Below are positions 29,686 to 36,522 of a DNA stretch of 64,000 nucleotides, piece after piece. The translations under genes and the position numbers were made by a program. Numbering within the stretch: position 1 is the stretch's first letter; each line of letters starts with the position of its first letter. The notes under the pieces are model-generated. The model saw nothing but the letters and a program-made list of their open reading frames with translations. It did not search any database and was not told the origin of the DNA. Origin of the DNA: Rhodococcus xishaensis (GTDB lineage Bacteria > Actinomycetota > Actinomycetes > Mycobacteriales > Mycobacteriaceae); contig NZ_RKLO01000005.1 of the NCBI RefSeq assembly GCF_004011825.1, forward strand, positions 310,001 to 374,000. Direction: 5' to 3'.

Positions 29686-30330
29686 CTAGCCATCGAATCC
29701 GCCAGAAGTATCCATGCCTAGTTCGGTCATTCTCTCAATCCCTTTGGCGAGGTCCTCGTCAAGACGACGCAATCGGTCCACTGTCGCGTCAACGGTCGTC
29801 TGGTCACCGCGTTCACGCGCGCGATCTATCCGATAGACGAGCATTTCTCTGTATTCAAGTCCCCATAGATGCTCGCGTGACAGGTTGATTGCTACCGTGC
29901 CTCGGCGACGACGCTTCTCGTTCTCACTCTCGGTCTTGGCGAGCTGACCAACAGCCGTGCCGGACAGGTGTCCGTCATCCCTCTCGAACGCCTCGCCATC
30001 GAACCAGCGAATGATGCTCCCGGAAGACGCGGTTCTCCCAGGTAGCCAATCGGCCTGGCCCCCCATGACGCTGGGGTAGAGCAATAGAAGTGGAGGGACT
30101 TCCAGAGCTGCCGCGATCACGATGAGCTCCGCCACTTGGAGAACACCTCCCCTATGACCTGAGTCCAACTTGGCGATCACAGTGGGTGAGATTCGGTGGC
30201 CCAGCTCAGCGGTCCTGTCGGACAGCCACTTTGCTGAACGCTGGCCTCGTGCGGTCTTTGCGGCCAGGCCAAAACGTCGCACCAGCTCTACGTCCCACGC
30301 AGGCTGATCAACCTCATCACTCTTCGTCAT
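29686..30330 (-). CDS. Element repressor with XRE-like HTH
   Basis: A 214-residue protein. Residues 10-85 fit an XRE-type helix-turn-helix (LVRRFGLAAKTARGQRSAKW, then HRISPTVIAKLDSGHRG, and a following helix VAELIVIAAALEVPPLLL). The C-terminal half is charged and may oligomerise. I use ATG 30330; the frame is open to 30465 but that part overlaps the operator region. It is divergent from the excisionase-like gene, the standard layout for an immunity repressor. Confidence 0.7.
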   Translation of the reverse strand: MTKSDEVDQPAWDVELVRRFGLAAKTARGQRSAKWLSDRTAELGHRISPTVIAKLDSGHRGGVLQVAELIVIAAALEVPPLLLLYPSVMGGQADWLPGRTASSGSIIRWFDGEAFERDDGHLSGTAVGQLAKTESENEKRRRRGTVAINLSREHLWGLEYREMLVYRIDRARERGDQTTVDATVDRLRRLDEDLAKGIERMTELGMDTSGGFDG

Positions 30331-30390
30331 ACGAAGATTCTCGCATACTTCTTGCGTCACGAGAAACCCTGTGCGTATGGTTGCGTACGG

Positions 30391-30415
30391 CGAAGAACAT
30401 CTTTGCCATTCTTCG
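30391..30415. promoter_or_regulatory. Candidate repressor operator
   Basis: CGAAGAA-N11-TTCTTCG is a perfect inverted repeat between the divergent repressor (start 30330) and HTH (start 30436) genes. Related CGAAGA and CTTCTT pieces occur nearby at 30332 and 30348. Confidence 0.6.
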
Positions 30416-30435
30416 ACAGACGAAGGGCGGTCCCT

Positions 30436-30633
30436 ATGTCCAACCCGACTGGAGCGTCTCTCCATCGGCTCGAATCTGCTGCTCAGCGGCTAGGCGTTGG
30501 TCGCTCCACTCTCTATGGATTGATGAACTCGGGGCAGTTGCGGAGCGTGAAGATCGGCAAGAGTCGCCTGATCCCCGAGAGCGCCATCTGCGAATTGGTG
30601 GCAAAGCTCGAGTCCGAGGCTGCGGATGAGTGA
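30436..30633 (+). CDS. Excisionase-like HTH_17 protein
   Basis: A 65-residue protein that is almost entirely a winged HTH (LHRLESAAQRLGVGRSTLYG, then MNSGQLRSVKIGKSRLIPES), as in excisionase/MerR-like phage proteins. It likely directs excision or right-arm transcription. ATG 30436 is chosen because the domain begins 8 residues later. It overlaps the next ORF by 8 bp. Confidence 0.8.
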   Translation: MSNPTGASLHRLESAAQRLGVGRSTLYGLMNSGQLRSVKIGKSRLIPESAICELVAKLESEAADE

Positions 30634-30739
30634 CATGAACGAGTGGGAGAACGAGAACGCCCCCGGCGCCGCGGCAACGGCAACCAGGGGCAACCAGAAC
30701 CAGCCCAACCAGCAATTGAAGGAGCAAGTTCAACCATGA
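30626..30739 (+). CDS. Tiny element ORF, 37 aa
   Basis: ATG 30626 overlaps the excisionase stop, and its own stop overlaps the next ATG (ATGA). The product is hydrophilic and Asn/Gln-rich (NQNQPNQQLKEQVQP). The family is unknown; overlap at both ends is the main support. Confidence 0.4.
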   Translation: MSDMNEWENENAPGAAATATRGNQNQPNQQLKEQVQP

Positions 30740-30945
30740 GCGTACCGAAAACATGCCGGCATCGACACGGGCGAGGCGGTCTGACCGGCGGCCGTCCTAG
30801 AACTGGTTACCACTGCGCTTCGGGCTATCCAGTCCCGCGCCTGGCCGGTCTCCGACTTCCTGACATCGCCTCGCGACTGACGTACCGAGCCCGGGTTCCG
30901 TCTGGCCCCCTGGCCCCTACAGAAGGACGTCTACATGGTGTGTGA
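30736..30945 (+). CDS. Small basic element ORF, 69 aa
   Basis: It starts in an ATGA overlap with the 37-aa ORF and ends 11 bp inside the next gene. The basic N-terminus has CRHRHGRGG and one more Cys (YHCASG). The family is unknown and it might be a non-coding spacer, though the coupling argues for translation. Confidence 0.4.
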   Translation: MSVPKTCRHRHGRGGLTGGRPRTGYHCASGYPVPRLAGLRLPDIASRLTYRARVPSGPLAPTEGRLHGV

Positions 30946-31435
30946 CAGCCTTACCCGGCCGATCGGTCTCGAACCATCCCTGGAGGTCCTCACTGCTGGC
31001 TCGCTGATGTGGGCACGTGCCGAGGACACCCGCCAGGCTGCACGACTGCTCGACCTCGACGACCTCGAAAACCCGGCGTCGCGAATCGTTGTCGAGGTGG
31101 TGCTCTCCCTCCTCGACGCCCGCCGATCCCACAACGGAACCGCAGTCGGTGACGAGCTGGCACGCCGCGGTCTGCTCAGCGAAACGGTCAAACGGTTTCT
31201 GCTCGATGCGATCACCTGCGGCGTCGACGCGAACACTCTTGCCCCGCAGTCCTACACCGCGGCGCTCGTCGCGCAGTCGTACCGGGCACGTTTCGAAACC
31301 CTCGGTAAGGCACTCGCCGAAGCCGCCTATTCGTTCCCTGAGACGGATTTATTGCCGTTACTCCGCAAGGGCGGCACCGATGCGGTCAAGCACGCGCAAC
31401 GCCTCGCCGCGCTACGAGGGGAGGTCGCCGCGTGA
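30935..31435 (+). CDS. DnaB N-terminal-domain-like helicase accessory protein
   Basis: A 166-residue all-helical protein resembling the N-terminal (primase-interacting) domain of DnaB helicases (SLMWARAEDTRQAARLLDLD, VVEVVLSLLDARRSHNG, FLLDAITCGVDANTL). No ATPase domain follows; the next gene, overlapping by 4 bp (GTGA), supplies a P-loop instead. ATG 30935 follows AGAAGG. Together the two probably form the replication or helicase-loading unit of the element. Confidence 0.6.
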   Translation: MVCDSLTRPIGLEPSLEVLTAGSLMWARAEDTRQAARLLDLDDLENPASRIVVEVVLSLLDARRSHNGTAVGDELARRGLLSETVKRFLLDAITCGVDANTLAPQSYTAALVAQSYRARFETLGKALAEAAYSFPETDLLPLLRKGGTDAVKHAQRLAALRGEVAA

Positions 31436-32694
31436 ACGCCACCGTGACGAAACTGCCTCAACCCGAAGCATTCTGGTTGGCCCGTGACGCCCTCGCGCAT
31501 GTCCTCGAGTACTCCCGATCCCGACGAGCGGGGCCGTGGTCAGTGCTCATCGTCGTCCTCGCCCGCCTCATCGCGGCGCTCGAACCGAACATCATGTTGC
31601 CACCAAAACCCGGTGCTGCGGTTTCGCTGAATTTCTTCGCCGCCCTTGTCGGTCCGTCCGGTGCCGGCAAGGGCGTGTCAATGGGAACCGCCCGCGACTC
31701 AGTGCGGATCGTCGACCATAACGGGCGGCCCATCGATATCGACGAGTTCCCCCTCGGCTCCGGTGAGGGGATCTCGCGCACCTACCGGCCCGCCGGCACC
31801 GACGACAACGAACCGAACCCGCGAACCAGGGCACTCTTCGATGCCCCCGAGGTCGACACCCTCGCCGCGCTCGGTGCCCGACAAGGCGCAACCCTCATGC
31901 CGGAGCTCCGCAAGCTGTTCATAGGAGAACAACTCGGATTCAACAACGGCACGAAGGCAACCCGTTCGATCCTCTCGGCGCACTCGTACCGTGCGAGCCT
32001 GACCATCGGCGTGCAGCCCATGAAGGCCGGGCCGCTGCTGCACGACGCGGACGGAGGCACCCCGCAGCGCTTCGTGTTCATGCCCGTGCATGATCCCGAC
32101 GCCCCCGACGCGGCACCACAGACCCCGCAGCCGTGGACGGTCAAGCTGCCACGATTCGGGTCTGGCACCGCACATCTCGAGGTGCCCGACGAAGCGCGCG
32201 CAGCGATGGACGCGCACCGGCTCGCCACCCTGCGCGGGGAACAGGTCGACCCCCTCGACGGACACCGGATGCTGACCCGGTTGAAGGTTGCCGCGGCATT
32301 GATGGTCCTGGACGGCCGCTCTGTCATCGATGCCGAGGACTGGCACCTCGCCGGAACCATCATGCGGGTATCCGATCGCACCCGCACCGGTATCGAGGCC
32401 ACCCTCGCAGAGCGGGTCAGAGAAGCGAATCGGGCACGCGCACAAGCCGATGGGGAACGCGCCGCGATCGTCGAGGATCACAAGTACGAGGGCGACGTCC
32501 GGCGCGCACGAGAAGGCGTCCTCCGCTACCTGACCCGACGCGGCCGAACCCCCATCCGAGAGCTGGCGAAGTCTCTCAGGAGCGACGTTCGACCTCACCT
32601 CGAACTGGTCCTGTCGGACCTCATCGAGTCGGGCATGATCCGCGAAATCGCCATCGAAGAACGCCGGTTCTACGAACTCGACAAGGTGGCGTAG
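31432..32694 (+). CDS. DUF3987-like P-loop ATPase (element replication/helicase)
   Basis: A 420-residue protein with a Walker A motif VGPSGAGKGVS (about 73-83) after a leading helical region, a likely Walker B segment (RALFDAPEVDTLAAL), and a C-terminal winged-helix-like region (GVLRYLTRRGRTPIRELAKS). The pattern is that of DUF3987 proteins found in prophages and satellites, thought to act in replication. The GTG start overlaps the preceding stop. No separate primase is visible. Confidence 0.7.
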   Translation: MNATVTKLPQPEAFWLARDALAHVLEYSRSRRAGPWSVLIVVLARLIAALEPNIMLPPKPGAAVSLNFFAALVGPSGAGKGVSMGTARDSVRIVDHNGRPIDIDEFPLGSGEGISRTYRPAGTDDNEPNPRTRALFDAPEVDTLAALGARQGATLMPELRKLFIGEQLGFNNGTKATRSILSAHSYRASLTIGVQPMKAGPLLHDADGGTPQRFVFMPVHDPDAPDAAPQTPQPWTVKLPRFGSGTAHLEVPDEARAAMDAHRLATLRGEQVDPLDGHRMLTRLKVAAALMVLDGRSVIDAEDWHLAGTIMRVSDRTRTGIEATLAERVREANRARAQADGERAAIVEDHKYEGDVRRAREGVLRYLTRRGRTPIRELAKSLRSDVRPHLELVLSDLIESGMIREIAIEERRFYELDKVA

Positions 32695-32703
32695 TGGGGG
32701 ACC

Positions 32704-32785
32704 GGGGGACCAAGAAGTCCCCCACCGGAAAACAACATCTGACCTGCGTAAACGGGTGGGGGACTGAGCCTTCCCCCAGTCCCCC
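32704..32785 (+). other. Two consecutive GC-rich hairpins before the WhiB gene
   Basis: GGGGGAC/GTCCCCC (32704-32723) and GGGGGACTG/CAGTCCCCC (32758-32785) share the same stem sequence. They fill the only sizeable gap in the right-arm gene string and could attenuate or process the transcript. Confidence 0.5.
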
Positions 32786-32825
32786 GCTCGCCACCCGCAA
32801 CCTGGGAAAACAGGAGTACCCAACC

Positions 32826-32858
32826 ATGAGAGACCGCTACTACGGGGGCTACCCGTGA
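32826..32858 (+). CDS. Ten-residue leader ORF (MRDRYYGGYP)
   Basis: ATG 32826 has an AGGAG ribosome site 9-10 bp upstream. The stop overlaps the WhiB GTG start (GTGA), and WhiB has no ribosome site of its own, so this ORF may be a translational coupler. Confidence 0.4.
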   Translation: MRDRYYGGYP

Positions 32859-33094
32859 CCGCTCGACGTGAACCCGGTGTCCTGCCCCTGCTCGCCGAGA
32901 TCCTGACGGACCTGCCGAACCTGCCGAATGCAGCCTGTCGAGGACATCACGAACTGTTCGACACCGCACTACATCCTGAACCCCACGCCGACCGAGTAAC
33001 GGCGATGCACGCCGCTGAAAGACTCTGCCGCCACTGCCCACACACCACCACCTGCCCCGCTCCCGTCGCCCGAGCACAGGAAAAAGCCACATGA
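32855..33094 (+). CDS. Phage-type WhiB-like Fe-S protein
   Basis: A 79-residue protein with the four-cysteine WhiB pattern: Cys in NAACRGHHELFD, then CRHCPHTTTC. The length and the missing GVWGG turn plus basic tail are typical of phage-borne WhiB proteins. Phage TM4 WhiB blocks host WhiB2 and can exclude superinfecting phage; whether this one does so is unknown. Translation appears coupled to the leader ORF upstream and the 115-aa ORF downstream (ATGA). Confidence 0.8.
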   Translation: MTARREPGVLPLLAEILTDLPNLPNAACRGHHELFDTALHPEPHADRVTAMHAAERLCRHCPHTTTCPAPVARAQEKAT

Positions 33095-33438
33095 CTAACG
33101 AGAATCTGAAACCGCAGCCTCAGAACGCTACGATCGTCGACGACAACGGCGCACCGTTCGCCGCAGTGAACGTCGGCCAGATGCAGGCGGATTCGATTGG
33201 CCCCGCCTTCGACATCGCCCGCCACTGCCAAGCCCGTCATGTCCTCGACCAGGTGTCGATGAAGTGGTTGAGCAGGATCGGCCACGAGAGGTTCGGGCTC
33301 GTAGCTGCCAACGCCCTGTGGACGACGGTGCAAGACCTCCTCGACCTCACCCTCACACCGGTCGACAACCTCTCACCCGGCCTCTACTACCGGCCGATCC
33401 TCGACGACGCCTACCGCAACGTCACCGGGAACGAGTGA
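33091..33438 (+). CDS. Element protein of unknown function, 115 aa
   Basis: It starts in a 4-bp overlap with whiB. It has no signal or membrane segment. The middle part is helical (IGPAFDIARHCQARHVLDQV, FGLVAANALWTTVQDLLDLT). I do not recognise the family. Confidence 0.55.
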   Translation: MTNENLKPQPQNATIVDDNGAPFAAVNVGQMQADSIGPAFDIARHCQARHVLDQVSMKWLSRIGHERFGLVAANALWTTVQDLLDLTLTPVDNLSPGLYYRPILDDAYRNVTGNE

Positions 33439-33596
33439 TGAAGCTGCGAGCACGCGACATCACACCCCTCGTGATCGTCGACCACCAAGCCACACGGCCC
33501 GTCCTCATCCGCCTGTGCGGGCTGTGGCTGGCCCTGTCCACCACCGAAGCCCACACCCTCGCCGATCAACTCCACGACGCTGCGGAGGAGGCATGA
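33438..33596 (+). CDS. Small element protein, 52 aa
   Basis: It starts at ATG 33438 sharing one base with the preceding stop (TGATG) and ends in ATGA with the next ORF. It has one short beta-rich part (ITPLVIVDH) and a helical C-terminus (EAHTLADQLHDAAEEA). No family recognised. Confidence 0.5.
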   Translation: MKLRARDITPLVIVDHQATRPVLIRLCGLWLALSTTEAHTLADQLHDAAEEA

Positions 33597-33760
33597 AGGT
33601 TCGCTTCCACTGCACCGACTGCGTCGGCGGCAACGAAATGCGAGCCCGATTCCGTCGCAATAACTCCGGGCGGGTATGGGTGGCCGACGGATATAGCCGC
33701 AACCCCACCTGCACCCACGTCGCCAATGTACGAACCCGACTGATGAAAGGACTGCGCTGA
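33593..33760 (+). CDS. Small zinc-ribbon-like element protein, 55 aa
   Basis: It contains FHCTDC and a later CTHV, a possible CxxC...CxH metal site, and a basic C-terminus (RTRLMKGLR). ATGA overlap upstream and TGATG downstream support translation in the string. Confidence 0.5.
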   Translation: MKVRFHCTDCVGGNEMRARFRRNNSGRVWVADGYSRNPTCTHVANVRTRLMKGLR

Positions 33761-34224
33761 TGACCGCACCCACCGACAACAGCGAACACGACAAGGCCAC
33801 CGATACCGACGACCTCAAACAGCAGGGCGCCGAGCAGAAGCAGGAAACGGTCAAGGAGGAGAAGCAGACACGCAAGTCCGACAACGCGGAAGCGGCCCGG
33901 TACCGCCGCCAGCTCCGTGACACAGAAGCCGAACGCGATACTCTCCGCGATCGGGTCACCGCCTACGAGCGCCGCGAAGCCGAACAGCTCGCGGTCGAAC
34001 TCGCCGACCCGCGAGACCTGTGGGTCGCCGGCATCGACCTCGATGACCTCCGCGGCGACAATGGCACCATCGACTATGCCAAGGTCGCCGCCGCCGTAGA
34101 CGAAGTCCTCGCCGAACATCCCGCCTGGGGCAAGACTCGTACCCCCAAACCCGACCGCCGCCAGGGCGGAGGGGAGCACCAGCTCCCGGCCCACACCAAC
34201 TGGTCCAACGCACTGCGTCGATAG
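33760..34224 (+). CDS. Scaffold-like protein upstream of the capsid gene
   Basis: A 154-residue, highly charged protein. Residues 1-45 are disordered and acidic/Lys-rich, and residues 45-85 form a probable coiled coil (RYRRQLRDTEAERDTLRDRV, then TAYERREAEQLAVEL). Position directly before an HK97-type capsid gene and the helical, charged composition match phage scaffolding proteins, which drive prohead assembly. The assignment is by position and composition; it has no enzymatic motif. Confidence 0.6.
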   Translation: MTAPTDNSEHDKATDTDDLKQQGAEQKQETVKEEKQTRKSDNAEAARYRRQLRDTEAERDTLRDRVTAYERREAEQLAVELADPRDLWVAGIDLDDLRGDNGTIDYAKVAAAVDEVLAEHPAWGKTRTPKPDRRQGGGEHQLPAHTNWSNALRR

Positions 34225-34234
34225 TCCCACCCGT

Positions 34235-34272
34235 ACAGGCCCGCCCCACACATGATGTCGGGGCGGGCCTGT
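34235..34272 (+). terminator. Perfect 13-bp hairpin between scaffold-like and capsid genes
   Basis: ACAGGCCCGCCCC and GGGGCGGGCCTGT pair perfectly around a 12-base loop; no T tail follows. It separates the right-arm string from the capsid gene 130 bp further on. Confidence 0.65.
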
Positions 34273-34401
34273 AACGTGTCACCCAGCCGAACAGGCTGGG
34301 CCAGGCGCCCACGAACGGCCAACGCAGCCCCAGGAGGGCACCGCACCCCGCGCAGGACGCGACGCGAGACACACCTAACCTCCTGAAAGAGAACTCACAT
34401 C

Positions 34402-35247
34402 ATGGCCCCAGCCGACTACACCTCCACCGCTGTCGCGACAGCCTTCACCCCCGACGAGATCGACGGCCTCGTCGTCCAGCCCACGACCCGGTTGTCCGTC
34501 GCGATGCAGGCCGCGACCGCCATCCACACCAGCTCCACCACCCTGCGCATCCCCGTCATCACCGACGACCCCTCCGGTTCCTGGGTCGGCGAAGGCGAGG
34601 AAATCCCCGTCTCCGATCTGCAATCCGATGAACTCACCGTCACCCCGAGCAAGCTCGCCACCCTGTCGGTGATCAGCTCCGAACTCGCCGACGACTCCAG
34701 CCCCGAAGCGCAGGAAATCGTGGGGCAAGGCATCGCCCGTGACGTGGCCGGCAAAATCGACGCCGCGTTCTTCGGAGACCTCGACGCCCCCGCACCCAAG
34801 GGCTTGGCCGGACTCACCGGAGTATCCACCGTCGACGCCGGGGACGCCTACGCCAACACCGACCCGTTCGCCGAAGCGATCTCCAAAGCCCGCACCGTCG
34901 GCGCAACGTTGACCGCTTGGGTTGCGAACCCCACCACCGCCCTCACGATGGCGAAGGTCAAGAAGGCCGAGGGCAGCAACGAACCCCTTCTCGGGAACGA
35001 TCCCACTGAACCCACCAAGCGAACCATCCTCGGGCTGCCGCTAGAAGAGTTCTCCGGCATCCCCGACGGCGTCGTCTGGGGCATCCCCGTCGACCGGGTG
35101 TTCGTCGTGATGCGTAAGGACACCGACCTCAAGGTCTCCGACCAGTCGCATTTCACCTCCGACCAAATCGCCATCCGCGCCATCACCCGCGTTGGCTTCG
35201 GCTTCCCCCACCCCTCCGCGATCGTGAAGATCTCCACCACCGCATAG
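34402..35247 (+). CDS. HK97-family phage major capsid protein
   Basis: A 281-residue capsid protein with HK97 fold signatures: the spine region beginning LVVQPTTRLSVAMQAATAIH, the strand SWVGEGEEIPVSDLQSDELT, the segment LSVISSELADDSSPE and the P-domain part WVANPTTALTMAKVKK. The C-terminal VGFGFPHPSAIVKI resembles the end of many actinophage capsids. Without a protease or long delta domain, assembly may depend on the upstream scaffold-like protein. Encapsulin is the main alternative, but the string context and the scaffold-like neighbour favour a true capsid. Confidence 0.88.
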   Translation: MAPADYTSTAVATAFTPDEIDGLVVQPTTRLSVAMQAATAIHTSSTTLRIPVITDDPSGSWVGEGEEIPVSDLQSDELTVTPSKLATLSVISSELADDSSPEAQEIVGQGIARDVAGKIDAAFFGDLDAPAPKGLAGLTGVSTVDAGDAYANTDPFAEAISKARTVGATLTAWVANPTTALTMAKVKKAEGSNEPLLGNDPTEPTKRTILGLPLEEFSGIPDGVVWGIPVDRVFVVMRKDTDLKVSDQSHFTSDQIAIRAITRVGFGFPHPSAIVKISTTA

Positions 35248-35653
35248 AACCAGCGGACACGACAACGGACCTGACCGGTATCAACACCGATCAGGTTCGT
35301 TTGTCATGTACCCGCCCGAACCCACCTGCCCCGCCCCAGGGAGGGGGTGGGGACCTCGACCGCCCATTTCCTCCACCGCAGGGGAGGGCGGAAAACCGTG
35401 CGGAGGGTTCAGAACTTCTCCGAAACCGCCCCAAGAATGACCCCCGACCGGTTCGGCTGGACCGCGCTGAACTCCGCTCGGATCGGTCCCTGTCCGCAGT
35501 GGCCCCAGATGGCGAACAGATCGCTCGATGTCACGGCGATGTCACTACAACGCGCGAACCCCGAAGGACCGCCGGATACGGCCGTGGACACTTCGTGCAT
35601 GCTGTGGACGGTTTCGTGGACGACCACGGACCCGCATGTTCGACGCCGACCGA
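35248..35653. other. Non-coding or degraded right end of the element
   Basis: 406 bp with a hairpin terminator at its start and GC-rich, GGGAGGG-rich sequence. Several open frames cross it in both directions but none shows a ribosome site or family motif. It may carry packaging, replication or integrase arm sites. Confidence 0.5.
35269..35300 (+). terminator. Terminator after the capsid gene
   Basis: ACCTGACCGGT pairs with ACCGATCAGGT (one mismatch) around a 6-base loop, followed by TCGTTTG. Confidence 0.7.
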
Positions 35654-35696
35654 CTTCCCAAGCTGAGAACGCGGGTTCGATTTCCGTCATCGGCTC
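35654..35696 (+). other. attR (43-bp copy of the tRNA-Gly 3' half)
   Basis: It matches 28299-28341 at 42 of 43 positions; the difference is T for C at 35683, in the T arm. It lacks the tRNA 5' half and CCA, so it is not a second tRNA gene. Confidence 0.9.
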
Positions 35697-35874
35697 TCTG
35701 CCGGACCTGGCCAGAATCTTTTCTCGTCGGGCTTTGCCTGTTGTCGGGGCTACCAGTACCTCAGGTGCACCATCAGATGTGACGAGGCAAGGTATGAGTC
35801 AGCCAGGATTGGCCCGCTGCCACCGTCACAGCGCTTGCTCCGATTCTTGCCGGGACGCACGGATGGTTCAGCAA

Positions 35875-36010
35875 TCGTTCCGAACGAAGCCGTTGCGGCG
35901 CTGTGGTCGTCGGCGAACAGGTGCGCGTACACACTGCGGGTCGTGGTCACCTTCGCGTGCCCCATGAACCCGCGAGCTCCAATGGCGGAATGCCCATCCA
36001 CGTCCATCGT
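35875..36010 (-). pseudogene. Integrase C-terminal remnant outside attR
   Basis: The minus-strand frame reads GFMGHAKVTTTRSVYAHLF and then DDHSAATASFG, the His-Tyr end of a tyrosine recombinase. The upstream catalytic Arg and HxxR parts are absent, and a different gene begins at 36076. It is a leftover of another element at the same locus. Confidence 0.7.
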
Positions 36011-36075
36011 TAGTAACGCAATCGAACGCTGCGCCGAAAAGCAGACCAACCACTACGTACTTGGAGGATGGTCGG

Positions 36076-36498
36076 ATGAAGCGTTCGCGGTTCGTTGTCG
36101 CTGGAGTTCTGTTGGCAGTCGGGGTGGGCATCATCTCCGCGCCGACAGCAGCCGCTGAGGATATCGGGTCCGGGGGACTGGAGTGGACGCCGTGCAGTGA
36201 CAGCTTCCGCCTCCCGTGGGAACCTGCAACGGTTACAACGAATCCCGTACTCAGCCCGTTCGGAACGGCCGACATCTACTGCAAGTCATGGCACGGCGTC
36301 ACCGCGGTCTATCAGCTTGACCCGTCGGGCAACAGGCACCAACTTGTGCGGTCCTTGGGTGCGTTCGAGGGTGCCGGCAGCTTGGTCGACTTGGTCGGCA
36401 CGGAGGGTGCTTTCGACCTGTACAGCCCGTTGGGCAGCATCATGCTCCCGTTGGCGCTGCCGCTGCCGTTCTACGTTTGGGATCCGGCAACGTACTGA
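36076..36498 (+). CDS. Small secreted protein of unknown function, 140 aa
   Basis: ATG 36076 follows GGAGG (36063). A signal peptide (MKRSRFVVAGVLLAVGVGII, cleavage near TAAAED) precedes a mature part with two cysteines (WTPCSDSF and IYCKSW), likely a disulfide. The C-terminus is hydrophobic (GSIMLPLALPLPFYVWD). No family recognised. It is the first intact gene right of the element. Confidence 0.65.
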   Translation: MKRSRFVVAGVLLAVGVGIISAPTAAAEDIGSGGLEWTPCSDSFRLPWEPATVTTNPVLSPFGTADIYCKSWHGVTAVYQLDPSGNRHQLVRSLGAFEGAGSLVDLVGTEGAFDLYSPLGSIMLPLALPLPFYVWDPATY

Positions 36499-36522
36499 CT
36501 CGGTGTCGCCAACCCCGAAATC

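Larger units (their letters stand above)
28299..35696. mobile_element. tRNA-Gly-integrated, capsid-encoding phage-satellite-like element (7.36 kb)
   Basis: A 43-bp direct repeat bounds the element, and the integrase gene lies beside attL. The left arm (minus strand) has integrase and repressor. The right arm (plus strand) is one overlapping gene string: excisionase-like HTH, small ORFs, DnaB-N-like, DUF3987-like ATPase, WhiB, three small ORFs, a scaffold-like protein and an HK97-type capsid protein. Terminase, portal, tail, holin and lysin genes are not seen, so it cannot be a complete phage. A satellite that makes its own capsid and borrows the packaging and tail functions of a helper is the best reading. 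Confidence 0.85.

Noticed and set aside
34402-35247. Capsid gene read as an encapsulin
   Set aside because: The scaffold-like neighbour, phage-type gene string and lack of a cargo protein with a targeting tail favour a phage capsid; a structural comparison would settle it.
35654-35696. A second tRNA-Gly gene
   Set aside because: Only the 3' half is present, with no acceptor 5' strand, D arm or CCA; it is the attR copy.
35301-35967. Open frames in the right end of the element and across attR
   Set aside because: No ribosome site or family similarity, and they run through the att site.
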